From the NCBI GenBank assembly GCA_023667145.1, contig JAMPAQ010000003.1, forward strand, positions 1-64,000: a stretch of 64,000 nucleotides of DNA, read 5' to 3'. Numbering within the stretch: the first letter of the stretch is position 1; the number at the start of each line of letters is the position of its first letter. Origin of the DNA: Pseudoflavonifractor sp. Its GTDB lineage: Bacteria > Bacteroidota > Bacteroidia > Bacteroidales > Muribaculaceae. The translations under genes and the position numbers were made by a program. Shown here piece by piece: positions 36,162 to 45,510 of the stretch. Below the pieces are notes generated by a model that saw only the letters and a program-made list of their open reading frames with translations, made no database searches and was not told where the DNA came from.

Positions 36162-37667
36162 TTAGCGATTACCGCCAAAAATCCATATATTCTCAGTGAA
36201 TACGTATTTTCCGTCGCCGTACGCCTTAGCCACATTGGGATTGGCCGAGACATCGCTGTTGCCGTAAGGAAGTCGTAGCGGCCAATAGTTTACACCCTGC
36301 TGGGTGTCGCGGGGATTTTCAAAAGCCACAAAGGTCTCGCCCATAGCCTTGCATCGGCGTATGTCATTGTAAGCCTCGACATTCTCATCGCGTACCTGCG
36401 AGATGTATTTCTGAATCATCACCTCCTTGACAGCGTTATCAGCAAGCCGTGATGACAATGACGCTACATAATCTGCGGCAGTCCCTGTTACAGTACCGAA
36501 TGAGCGGGTATCATCAAACGAAGCCTCAATCGCGTTGGTCAAATCAGATGTATAGTCTGTTCCTTTGCGTGCCTTGACCTCGGCAAGTATGAAATAGACC
36601 TCGCTAAGCGACAATATATGTATTGATGCCGCGATTCCAGCCGGTGCGCCATTGGCCTGATACTCAAGCCAACCGGGAGCGCCAATCTCGTACGTCTTCT
36701 GCGCGTCGGCGAGGTTGCCGTTTATACCGTAGGTTACCGGGCCAGTTTCAGACGCATCATAATGACGGAAATATACATCGCAACGCGGGTCGTTGCGGTC
36801 GGCCATCTTGTTGTGCAGGGATGCGGAGTTGCCGATATAGTCACGTGAGTATTGGAATGCCGCCCATGGATTCATCGAATTGGACTTGCCGTCGAAACGG
36901 TCGAAATCACATCCCGAGAACCCCAGGTCAATAGCTTTTTGGGCTGCGGTGGCGGCATCGTCAAGCGCGGCGGCATCACGGAACGAAAGGTGCAATTTAT
37001 AGCGGGCTTTTACTGCATACGCTGCGGCAAGCCATTTTGAAGCGTCACCGTTATAAAGCAGATCCTGCGCCCCGACATGTGATTCGCCGTTATCGATGGC
37101 TGTTTGCAGATTGTTTATGGCGTTGTCTATGAGGTTCATGATCTTGGTGTAGACATCCTTTTGAGGATCTATGACAGGTTGCTTTGTCTCAGACCCTTGT
37201 ATGGCTTGTGAGCATGGAATATCTCCGTGCATGTCGGTGAGAATACCCCAGTTGATTGCCGACAATAGCTGCGCCATTCCGAGCAAATCATGCTGGCCTG
37301 CATTTAGTCCACCATCGGCACATTTAGTCATGATATTGTTGAGATTGAGGAGATTGGCGTATGTGCCATTCCATACGTTGTTGAATGTCGAGCTTCCCGC
37401 CGTCTCTGACGTGTTACGCATCTCAAGTTCCTTGAACTGGTTGTTGCCACACCCGAACAACTGCTCGTTAAGCACCGAGGTGTAGAACGAATAGTCGCCT
37501 GATGTCGTGGTGTAGGCGGTCGATGTGATGGCATCGGTTATCATCAGTTTGCCATCAATCACCTCAATTGGTGGATTTCCGTTATCCTTGTTGATGTCAT
37601 CCATCACATCCTCCGTGCATGATACGAGCGCAAACGCCGCAAGGGGGATAATAAGATATTTCTTCAT
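36162..37667 (-). CDS. SusD-like nutrient-binding lipoprotein (SusD-like_2), locus 2
   Basis: 501 residues from ATG 37667 (an in-frame ATG 15 bases upstream is less likely, as the signal starts MKKYLIIPLAAFALVSC). Lipobox AFALVSC. SusD-like_2 pattern: LLGMAQLLSAINWGILTDMHGDIP, WLAAAYAVKARYKLHLS and the C-terminal NYWPLRLPYGNSD. Partner of susC2, 34 bases upstream. The gene uses more A/T-ended codons than loci 1 and 3, which suggests a separate origin. Ligand unknown. Confidence 0.88.
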   Translation of the reverse strand: MKKYLIIPLAAFALVSCTEDVMDDINKDNGNPPIEVIDGKLMITDAITSTAYTTTSGDYSFYTSVLNEQLFGCGNNQFKELEMRNTSETAGSSTFNNVWNGTYANLLNLNNIMTKCADGGLNAGQHDLLGMAQLLSAINWGILTDMHGDIPCSQAIQGSETKQPVIDPQKDVYTKIMNLIDNAINNLQTAIDNGESHVGAQDLLYNGDASKWLAAAYAVKARYKLHLSFRDAAALDDAATAAQKAIDLGFSGCDFDRFDGKSNSMNPWAAFQYSRDYIGNSASLHNKMADRNDPRCDVYFRHYDASETGPVTYGINGNLADAQKTYEIGAPGWLEYQANGAPAGIAASIHILSLSEVYFILAEVKARKGTDYTSDLTNAIEASFDDTRSFGTVTGTAADYVASLSSRLADNAVKEVMIQKYISQVRDENVEAYNDIRRCKAMGETFVAFENPRDTQQGVNYWPLRLPYGNSDVSANPNVAKAYGDGKYVFTENIWIFGGNR

Positions 37668-37701
37668 TGTTTTGTAAGTCATGATTGAGTGAAAAAGTTA
37701 T

Positions 37702-40700
37702 TTAGAATACGACCTTGAGACCACCACCATAGCTTGATGTGTTGGGGATTGAGAATCGCTCAAAATATCCACCAACATTGCTGTTGCCGATTGATGACTC
37801 CGGGTCGAGATTGGGCATCTTTGCCCATACGAGTATGTTGCGGGCGAAAGCAAACACCGATATGTCAAAAATCCCTATCTTGGGCAATTGATAGGTGAGG
37901 GTTATGTCACGTATCTTCAGGAAGTCAGTGTCATAGACAGCGGCCTCTGATATGTTGCCAATGCGGTTGTAGTAGTCCTCCTTGCTGACATCTGACTCCA
38001 TGGCTTCACCTGTGTTGATGTTAATTCCTGACAGGTGTATGGGTATCTCGCGGTCTTTGGCAGTCTCCTCTGTCGCACCGAAATTGTTCATTACAAGATT
38101 GGTACCCGAATACATCTGACCGCCGCATTGCCATGACCATGTCGTGGCGAGTGATACTCGCTTATAACGGAGATTAAGGTTGAATCCCATAGTGAAGTCG
38201 GGGGTACAATCGCCAATCACCTGACTGTCACCTGTGCCTACCGGAAGTCCGTCAGCATCGAGGTAAAGTTTGCCGGTAGCCTCGTCGCGGGCAAATGCCG
38301 TACCGAATATAACCGGGTAGCTGTATCCTGCGTATGCACGCACCTGCGGCTCAACAAATCCTCCAAGCATGATATTATCGACTCCGGGGGCGAGCTCCTT
38401 TACCTTACTGTCATAGGATGTGAAGTTCACGCCAAGGTCAAGAGTGAGGTCGCGCATCTGGAGTATTGCGCCTGTGATGTTAAACTCATGTGTGTTGGTG
38501 GTTATGCGGCCACCGTTGGTTATATTCTCCTGATATCCCGTTGAACCGGCCATCGGCACGGGGAATATCTGGTTGTGAACGTCCTGATAACTGTATGTGT
38601 AATCAACACGTAGGCGGTCGTTGAAAAGACGCAGGTCGATACCGGCCTCGACGTTCTTGGTGGTCTGCGGTTTCAGTTCGGGGTCATATTCTTTCCAATA
38701 CGGGATAAATGAGTTCACTCCCGATATGGGGTAGCTCAAAGGTGTGCCGGAGTAGAACCCTCCACCGTAGGCCGGGGTATACGCAAAGTTCTGGTAGTAG
38801 CTACCTGCCTGGCCGACCTCGGCAAATGAGGTACGGATCTTACCGAATGACAATACACGATTGCCCTTCAACGCTTCCAGCTCAGTGAATACCCATGCCA
38901 ATGATACGGAGGGATAGAAGAATGACCTGTTGCCGCGTGGCATCGTGGACACCCAGTCGTTACGGCCTGTCACGTTGAGGAACAACATGCTCTTCCATGA
39001 CAGCGATGCGTTGGCAAAGATACCGACAGTGCGATCTTGACCGGGATATTCTTGCTTATAAGATACCGAGTTGCAGTTACCTATGGTAGGCTGTCCGTAA
39101 AACGCGAGCCCCGATGCCTCATAGTCATAGTTGGTGTAATTGTCCTGATTGATCTCGTTACCGAGCATGAAACCGAAGTCCCATTCCCTCTCCTCGCCCC
39201 ACAGAGCTGTGAAGTTGGCCGTCGCGAGGTGGTTGAATATGTTTCTTGTCACGCCATAGTTACGTATGTATCCATCCTCATATTGTGCCGACCCTACCTC
39301 CATGGTGGTATTGTAACGTGAGGTATACATGTCTATACCAAGCTGCTCACGGATGACGAGGTCATAGTTGTCACCCCAGTCAATGCGCGGACGGAACTCC
39401 ACATATGCGTTGCCAAACATGCGCTGTGTCCGTTGTCCATACTCATTGTTATCAGCCCACCAATAGGGGTTGTTGAACGTGAGACTACGATAAGATGTCT
39501 GCTGAGATGGGTCTCCCGGAACGCTTGACGGTATACCCTTCAGGTCATATTCTGCGGGGGCGCTGAACACGACGTTGGTTATGCCCGAGTTGGCCGTAGG
39601 AGCTGATTTGATGGTAGTCTTGCTGTAGTTTACAGAAAAACCTGTCTTCCACTGGTCGTCGATAGTCCAGTCAACGAGTCCGCGTGCTCCCCAACGGGTC
39701 ATGCCGGTTGACGGTACTATACCTTTCTGATAGGAGTTGGTCAGTCCGAACGAATAGTTTACGCGGTCAGTCTTCTGTGTTATGCTGAAGTTGGCATTCT
39801 CCGTGAAACCTGTCTGGAAAAAGTCTCCCGTATTGTCATATATCGTAGGTGTTGTCCACCCGCTAAGCCCTGCTTTCTCAAGCACGGGGTTGTAGTACAT
39901 GCCCGGATGTCCATATGAGTTACCACCGTATGTTGGGTCGTCAGGTAGCTCTGATATTTTGCATCCCCACGTTGAACCACCGGCCGCAGGATTATATTGG
40001 CCTCCGACTCCTTGTGAATAGATGTCCTGATGCTTGAATTTGCGTGATATGCGTTCGGCACTCAGATTGGTTGATAGGGTTATGACAGGTTTGCTCGAAT
40101 TCAGGGCTCCGCGTTTTGTCGTGATGACGATAACACCATTTGTGGCGCGTATACCGTAAAGGGCAGCCGCAGCCTGACCCTTGAGCACGTTTATCGACTC
40201 TATGTCATCGGGATTGATGTCTATCGAACGGTCTGCGACATTCGCTCCCGTGACGACATCATTTGCCGTGTTGACAAAGTCGGGAGTCGAGGCTATCGGC
40301 ATACCGTCAACCACATAGAGCGGAGCGTTGTTGCCGTCAAACGAGCGCACGCCTCGTATGGTAATGTTGCTCGATGCGCCCGGTGCGCCCGACGACGGCC
40401 TGATGTCCACACCGGACAGCTTGCCCTGCATGGCACTTGCAAGCGACGTAGTTCCGTCGGTGTTGAGGTCATCGGCCTTGAGATCCTGCACGGCATATCC
40501 AAGTCCCTTTCGCTCTTTTTTCATGCCAAACGCGGTTACGACAACTTCATCTAGACTGTTGTCGCTGTTGCTCATCCAGACAATCATGTCATCTGTGATG
40601 TCTACCTGTTTGGGTTTCATTCCCACATACGACACAGTCAGCTTCTTTACCGATTCAGGCACGGTAATTGTAAAACGGCCCTCAATGTCCGTGGCCGTTG

Positions 40701-40851
40701 GGGTTCCCCCTCCGAGGGGCACAATCGTTGCGCCGACGAGCGGGTCATCATCGCCTTGGTAGAGTACGACACCCTTGATGGTGCGCGTCTGCGCCGTGGC
40801 GCAGACGGCCAGTGACGTCACTGCCAGCAAAATTAAAAACAGCTTTTTCAT
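37702..40851 (-). CDS. SusC/RagA TonB-linked outer-membrane transporter, locus 2
   Basis: 1049 residues with the same signal peptide as locus 1, a carboxypeptidase-regulatory-like domain (about 22-103), a plug (about 112-245: ITIRGVRSFDGNNAPLYVVDGM, VLKGQAAAALYGIRATNGVI) and a barrel ending KVVF. The body diverges strongly from SusC1 and SusC3, so the shared 5' end is not simply recent whole-gene duplication. No convincing -7 box was found upstream, unlike locus 3. It forms a two-gene operon with susD2. Base composition is more A/T-rich than its neighbours. Confidence 0.93.
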   Translation of the reverse strand: MKKLFLILLAVTSLAVCATAQTRTIKGVVLYQGDDDPLVGATIVPLGGGTPTATDIEGRFTITVPESVKKLTVSYVGMKPKQVDITDDMIVWMSNSDNSLDEVVVTAFGMKKERKGLGYAVQDLKADDLNTDGTTSLASAMQGKLSGVDIRPSSGAPGASSNITIRGVRSFDGNNAPLYVVDGMPIASTPDFVNTANDVVTGANVADRSIDINPDDIESINVLKGQAAAALYGIRATNGVIVITTKRGALNSSKPVITLSTNLSAERISRKFKHQDIYSQGVGGQYNPAAGGSTWGCKISELPDDPTYGGNSYGHPGMYYNPVLEKAGLSGWTTPTIYDNTGDFFQTGFTENANFSITQKTDRVNYSFGLTNSYQKGIVPSTGMTRWGARGLVDWTIDDQWKTGFSVNYSKTTIKSAPTANSGITNVVFSAPAEYDLKGIPSSVPGDPSQQTSYRSLTFNNPYWWADNNEYGQRTQRMFGNAYVEFRPRIDWGDNYDLVIREQLGIDMYTSRYNTTMEVGSAQYEDGYIRNYGVTRNIFNHLATANFTALWGEEREWDFGFMLGNEINQDNYTNYDYEASGLAFYGQPTIGNCNSVSYKQEYPGQDRTVGIFANASLSWKSMLFLNVTGRNDWVSTMPRGNRSFFYPSVSLAWVFTELEALKGNRVLSFGKIRTSFAEVGQAGSYYQNFAYTPAYGGGFYSGTPLSYPISGVNSFIPYWKEYDPELKPQTTKNVEAGIDLRLFNDRLRVDYTYSYQDVHNQIFPVPMAGSTGYQENITNGGRITTNTHEFNITGAILQMRDLTLDLGVNFTSYDSKVKELAPGVDNIMLGGFVEPQVRAYAGYSYPVIFGTAFARDEATGKLYLDADGLPVGTGDSQVIGDCTPDFTMGFNLNLRYKRVSLATTWSWQCGGQMYSGTNLVMNNFGATEETAKDREIPIHLSGININTGEAMESDVSKEDYYNRIGNISEAAVYDTDFLKIRDITLTYQLPKIGIFDISVFAFARNILVWAKMPNLDPESSIGNSNVGGYFERFSIPNTSSYGGGLKVVF

Positions 40852-40964
40852 ACTTTAGTTAAAAAATTAGACATATAGTTGATTTAGTTGCAATCCGTGT
40901 GGTCGTGAATCCCTCTAACGCCCTATCTGTCAGCCACGGTAGACACCATGTCACCGTAACATCA

Positions 40965-40976
40965 CTCGGCAAGAGA
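40965..40976 (-). repeat. Shared SusC leader element, copy 2
   Basis: The core TCTCTTGCCGAG lies 114 bases upstream of the susC2 ATG and is preceded by GATGTA as in copy 1. The hairpin is weakened by one mismatch (AGTGA instead of AGAGA). Confidence 0.65.
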
Positions 40977-41197
40977 TACATCTGCGGTTTTTTGTATTGG
41001 TAATCAGGCGGTTGTTGTTTTTGCAACAGGAGATTTGGCAAACGTCATCATGGTATAATTTTACCCCATGTCCGCGCCATATTATACGTCATATAATTAA
41101 TGTACCTCTCCGAGGCACACAATGCGGGGGAATCCAATCATCCCCCACGCCTACGCGACCGCCGTGCCGCGCCGATGGCGCGACCCGCCGCCCGCTC

Positions 41198-41230
41198 CGT
41201 GGTGGGGCTACAACTAATCCGCGTCTCCGA
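41198..41230 (+). repeat. 33-bp inverted repeat, left arm
   Basis: A perfect 33-bp match, inverted, to 41620-41652. It contains GGGGCTACAACTAATCCGCG. The pair encloses 389 bases. Similarity continues in a weaker form outward to the CCTCTCCGAGGC palindromes at about 41105 and 41720. Confidence 0.8.
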
Positions 41231-41376
41231 CGCTTCATCGCCGCCTTGCATGTTTGTCGCCATAGTCATCACGATTATACGTCCCGCTGGGACTTGTGTT
41301 GTCGGAGGGGTGTCCTCCTCGGGCTGAAGCCCGAGGTTCTCTCATTATAGGCGTGCCTCTGGCACACCATTCCTCG

Positions 41377-41515
41377 CCACCTAATCCATCCCGCCACCCG
41401 TGTCCTCGCGCAACCGCTTGTGCTATCCAAAGCCTGTGCCATCGCGCCGCCTAATCCATCCCGCCAACTGTGTCCTCGCCAATCGCTTGTGCTGTCCAAA
41501 GCCTGTGCCATCGCA
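41377..41515 (+). repeat. Imperfect tandem repeat, two units of 69-70 bp
   Basis: Two units begin CTAATCCATCCCGCCA (41381 and 41451) and end AAGCCTGTGCCATCGC (41429 and 41498). A third, partial unit follows to about 41550. The duplication lies exactly between the two 33-bp inverted arms. Confidence 0.8.
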
Positions 41516-41619
41516 CCACCTGTGTCAACTCGCTGCCTGTGCCATCGTGCCGCGCCGTGTGTCGTCACGTAGTCGCGAGGCGTAGGTGGCTGTTGTCGTG
41601 AACTGTGGCGACCATAGCA

Positions 41620-41652
41620 TCGGAGACGCGGATTAGTTGTAGCCCCACCACG
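41620..41652 (-). repeat. 33-bp inverted repeat, right arm
   Basis: Reverse complement of 41198-41230 without mismatch. A diverged direct copy of the following sequence (GTTGTAG...GGCC...GCGAGG) recurs at about 41781-41830. Confidence 0.8.
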
Positions 41653-42214
41653 AGCGTAGGCCGTCAGGCCGGCGCGAGGCGTGGGGCGGAGGGGCGTTCG
41701 CGGTATCGCGGCCTCGGAGAGGTCGGCTAATTCCGGGAGCGCCCCTCGGAATGGGGAGAGTGTAGTATACGCGGGTTGGTTGTAGGCTCATCGCGGGCGA
41801 TGGCCGATAGGCCGGTGCGAGGTGTGGGGTGTGGGGTGGGTGCGGCGATGGATGTGCGTCCCGGCGGGACGCTGATGATGAGAGAACCCCGTGCTTTAGC
41901 GCGGGGTAAGACGCTGCCATAGCCTAAGCCCCGGAGGGGCGTATGATTGTGACGGTGATTGCCGCTCTGCGATGGACGGTATCGGTGGTGGGTAGCCCCA
42001 GTCGGAGACGCGGGGATGTGAATGTTATTGATGTTGTTTTGCAGCTCGATTGACCGATTGATTAAAATTAACCCCATGATTCCATGTGCCGCCAATGACC
42101 AATATTCCGCTTGGCAAAAGGGCTTGGCGCGTTATCGGAAAAAGGCGTGACATTATGATAACTGTTTTGCATGTTTGACAAGAAAGTGTTAAAAATCGGA
42201 GAAAAAAGTTCGCA

Positions 42215-42248
42215 TTTGTTTATAATTCAAAATTTTATATTACTTTTG
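42215..42248 (+). promoter_or_regulatory. Promoter of susC3-susD3
   Basis: TTTG (42215-42218), 22 bases, then TACTTTTG (42241-42248), a perfect -7. Transcription would begin near 42253, placing the shared leader hairpin at the very 5' end of the mRNA and giving a leader of about 125 bases. Confidence 0.75.
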
Positions 42249-42262
42249 CAATTGACAGTGCG

Positions 42263-42274
42263 TCTCTTGCCGAG
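42263..42274 (+). repeat. Shared SusC leader element, copy 3
   Basis: TCTCTTGCCGAG lies 104 bases upstream of the susC3 ATG, extended by AGAGGGACTGG exactly as in copy 1. In this copy it lies about 10 bases after the predicted transcription start, so it would be an RNA hairpin (TCTCT/AGAGA, loop TGCCG). Confidence 0.7.
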
Positions 42275-42377
42275 AGAGGGACTGGATTTTTGAGGGTAAC
42301 ACACTGTGAGAGAGTCGGTTGCTTGTTGTGTTGAATGAGAAATGAATCAATTATATGTCTAATTTTTTAACTAAAGT

Positions 42378-45300
42378 ATGAAGAAGCTGTTTCTAATTTT
42401 ATTGGCAGTGACATCCTTCACGCTGTGCGCTATGGCACAGAATCAGATCGTGAAGGGAGTAGTGCTCACCGAAGGGGACGACGAGCCCCTGATCGGCGCA
42501 ACAGTGCTGCCCGTTGGAGCGGGCAATGGAACGTCGACCGACCTGTCGGGCCGGTTCACGCTCAACATCCCGAAGTCTGTAAAGAAAATCAAGGTGTCAT
42601 ACGTCGGTATGGAGACCAAGACGGTCGACATCACCAACGATGACATGATCATCTGGCTCAAGAGCACCGACAACAGCCTCGACGAGGTGATGGTGGTGGC
42701 CTACGGTACGGCCAAGAAGTCGTCGTTCACGGGCGCGGCCACGACGGTGTCGGGCGCTGACATCGAGAAACTGTCGGTGTCAAACGTCAGCAAGGCGCTG
42801 GCCGGTGGTATCCCGGGTGTGCAGACCGCCATCCAGTCGGGACAGCCCGGTGAGGCCGCGACGATACGTATTCGTGGTATCGGCTCAATCAACTCAAGCT
42901 CAAACCCGCTCATCGTGGTTGACGGTATGCCCTACGACGGCAACCTGTCGTCGATCAACCCGGTGGACATTGAGTCGATGACGGTGTTGAAGGATGCTGC
43001 CTCGACAGCCCTCTACGGTAGCCGCGCCGCCAACGGTGTGGTTGTGATAACCACCAAGAAGGGTAACGCCCAGAAGACCAAGGTGACCCTTGAGGCCCGC
43101 CTCGGATGGAACAGCCGTGGTATCTCAAACTACGACATCATGACCGACCCGGGCGAATATATGAAGACCTATTGGCTCGTGCAGCGCAATCAGCTCGGCG
43201 ATGGCCAGGCTGCGTCAGACGCCCTGTTCGGCAAGCTCGGTTACAACCCGTTTGACTGTGCCAACAACGAGATTGTCAACGCCAACGGTCAGCTGACATC
43301 GGGTCGTCTGTTGTGGACCGACAACTGGACCGACGAGGCCCTCACGACCGGTCTGCGTCAGGAGTACAACCTCACCGTATCGGGCGGCAGCGAGAAGTCG
43401 ACCCACTTCCTGTCGGTCGGCTACCTCGACGACGAGGGTATCGTGGCCAACTCTGACTTCTCACGCTTCTCGGCTCGCGCAAGCGGTGACTACAACGTCA
43501 ACAAGTATATCAAGATCAACGGTATGTTGGCTTACTCGCGTGGCGAGCAGAACGCGATGAACATCTCGTTGCTGAGCAACCTCTCAAACACGTTTGCCTT
43601 TATCCAGAACATCGCCCCTATCTATCCCGTATATGGGTACAAGGATGGCAAGCCTGTCTACAACGAGGACGGCACACGCGCCTATGACTTCGGCGACGGT
43701 ACCTACGGTGCGCGTGCCTACGGCGGCAACCAGAATGTCGTGGCCACCGACGAGGTCAACATGAACCGCCGCGTGCGCGACAACTTTGACAGCCGCTTTG
43801 GCGCGTCGGTGTCGTTCCTCAACGACTTCAAGGTCGAGGTCAATGCCGGCTACGAGGTGACCAACCTGTCGCGCGACCAGTTCATGACCCCTGACTTCGG
43901 CGATGCCCAGTCGGTGCGTGGCCGTGGCTACAAGACCCGCCAGCGCTACCAGACGCTGACCGTCAACGAGCTGTTGACCTACAACCGCACGTTTGCCGAG
44001 AAGCACAGCGTCGATGTGCTCGTCGGACACGAGAACTACAAGTACACCAACAATTACCTGTACAACGCCAAGTCACACTTCTTTGACCCAACCGTTCCCG
44101 AGTTTGACAACGCCATCTCGATGGATCGGATGGACTCGTTTACCGAGAAATATGCCATCGAGTCAGTGTTTGGCCGCCTCAACTATGGATTTGACGACCG
44201 TTACTACCTGTCGGCATCGGTGCGCGGCGATGGCTCGTCACGCTTCGCTCCCGGTCACCGTTGGGGTGCATTCTGGTCGGTCGGTGCGTCATGGCGCCTG
44301 TCCAAGGAGCTGTTCATGCAGGATGTGACCTGGATCGACAACCTGTCGCTCCGCGCCAGCTACGGTAGCGTTGGTAACGACGACATCTACTATCCCGGCA
44401 ATGTAAACTCTGTCGGCTACAGCAACTACTATCCCTACAAGTCGCAGTATTCTGTGACTCCCTCTGACGGCGAGTTTGCCGTGACCAAGGTTTACCAAGG
44501 TAACGAGGACCTGACATGGGAGACCTCCTACAACGCCAATGTCGGCGTGAGCGCCCTGTTGCTCGACAACCTGTTGAACATCGACTTCGAGTACTTCCAC
44601 AAGCGCACCAAAAACATGCTCTACAACGTGCCTCAGGCGATGTCGTCGGGCGTAAGCTACATCTCCGAGAACGCCCTCACGATGGTCAACCAGGGTGTTG
44701 AGTTTACCCTCGGTGTCAACATCCCCCTGCCCAAGGACTTCATCTGGAACATCACGCTGACCGGCACCCACTATAAGAATGAGGTGACCGATATCCCCGA
44801 GGAGAAGCGCGTGTCGGGTATAACCCACGACAGCTACTATAACTTCCGCGAGGGCAACAGCGTGTGGGACTTCTACACCAAGAGCTTCGCCGGACTGGAC
44901 GAGAACGGTAAGTCGTTGTGGTATGTGGACGTGCTCGACGAAAAGGGCAACGTGGTGGGCCGCGAGACAACCGGCAACTACACCAACGCCACCGACTACT
45001 ATGTGGGTACTGCGCTCCCCGACTTCCAGGGCGGTATCAACACCACATTCTCGTGGAAGGGCATCGACCTTTCAATCGCTATGAACTACTCGCTCGGCGG
45101 CAAGATACTCGACCGCATGTACATGGGGTTGATGCACGCCGGCAGCAACGAGGGTAACAACTGGCACCGCGACATACTCGGCGCATGGACAGAGCAGAAC
45201 AAGGGAAGCATGATACCTGTGCTCGACGGCGACCAGAACGGCAATGCCGTGTCAGACCGCTTCCTCATCGGGGCTGACTACTTCAACCTCCACAACATCA

Positions 45301-45497
45301 CCGTGGGCTACACTTTCCCCGCCAAGTGGACCCGCAAGGCGTTCATCGAGAAGGCCCGCCTCTACTTCACGGCCGACAACGTGGCACTCGCATCCAAGCG
45401 CAAGGGTCTTGATCCCCGCCAGTACATCTACGGTCAGTCGCAGGCCAACTACTCGACTATCCGCACAATGTCATTCGGTCTTTCATTAACTTTCTAA
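42378..45497 (+). CDS. SusC/RagA TonB-linked outer-membrane transporter, locus 3
   Basis: 1039 residues. Signal MKKLFLILLAVTSFTLCAMA, carboxypeptidase-regulatory-like domain (about 22-105), plug (about 115-230: IRIRGIGSINSSSNPLIVVDGM, VLKDAASTALYGSRAANGVV) and a barrel ending SLTF. Codons are strongly C-ended, as expected for a highly expressed protein, and the promoter is the best of the three loci. It is divergent from susC2. It takes up a ligand delivered by SusD3; the substrate is unknown, as no glycoside hydrolase or peptidase gene accompanies it. Confidence 0.96.
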   Translation: MKKLFLILLAVTSFTLCAMAQNQIVKGVVLTEGDDEPLIGATVLPVGAGNGTSTDLSGRFTLNIPKSVKKIKVSYVGMETKTVDITNDDMIIWLKSTDNSLDEVMVVAYGTAKKSSFTGAATTVSGADIEKLSVSNVSKALAGGIPGVQTAIQSGQPGEAATIRIRGIGSINSSSNPLIVVDGMPYDGNLSSINPVDIESMTVLKDAASTALYGSRAANGVVVITTKKGNAQKTKVTLEARLGWNSRGISNYDIMTDPGEYMKTYWLVQRNQLGDGQAASDALFGKLGYNPFDCANNEIVNANGQLTSGRLLWTDNWTDEALTTGLRQEYNLTVSGGSEKSTHFLSVGYLDDEGIVANSDFSRFSARASGDYNVNKYIKINGMLAYSRGEQNAMNISLLSNLSNTFAFIQNIAPIYPVYGYKDGKPVYNEDGTRAYDFGDGTYGARAYGGNQNVVATDEVNMNRRVRDNFDSRFGASVSFLNDFKVEVNAGYEVTNLSRDQFMTPDFGDAQSVRGRGYKTRQRYQTLTVNELLTYNRTFAEKHSVDVLVGHENYKYTNNYLYNAKSHFFDPTVPEFDNAISMDRMDSFTEKYAIESVFGRLNYGFDDRYYLSASVRGDGSSRFAPGHRWGAFWSVGASWRLSKELFMQDVTWIDNLSLRASYGSVGNDDIYYPGNVNSVGYSNYYPYKSQYSVTPSDGEFAVTKVYQGNEDLTWETSYNANVGVSALLLDNLLNIDFEYFHKRTKNMLYNVPQAMSSGVSYISENALTMVNQGVEFTLGVNIPLPKDFIWNITLTGTHYKNEVTDIPEEKRVSGITHDSYYNFREGNSVWDFYTKSFAGLDENGKSLWYVDVLDEKGNVVGRETTGNYTNATDYYVGTALPDFQGGINTTFSWKGIDLSIAMNYSLGGKILDRMYMGLMHAGSNEGNNWHRDILGAWTEQNKGSMIPVLDGDQNGNAVSDRFLIGADYFNLHNITVGYTFPAKWTRKAFIEKARLYFTADNVALASKRKGLDPRQYIYGQSQANYSTIRTMSFGLSLTF

Positions 45498-45510
45498 AAC
45501 AAGCATAGTC

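Larger units (their letters stand above)
41096..42010. repeat. Cluster of palindromic, inverted and direct repeats between susC2 and susC3
   Basis: The 1526-base gap 40852-42377 has no credible gene. Its centre is a mosaic of repeated cassettes. Each has short GC palindromes (GTCCCGCTGGGAC, GTCCCGGCGGGAC, CTCGGGCTGAAGCCCGAG, CCCCTCCGGGG) joined by conserved spacers such as TTCTCTCAT. A plus-oriented copy (about 41096-41375) faces minus-oriented copies (about 41600-41745 and 41760-42010). The organisation is like REP/BIME elements. No transposase is present. Confidence 0.7.

Noticed and set aside
41275-42095. Minus-strand reading frames of 95-122 residues between susC2 and susC3
   Set aside because: They are translations of the palindromic and 69-bp tandem repeats (repeated AMAQALDSTS), with no promoter, and are disrupted in other copies of the same cassette.
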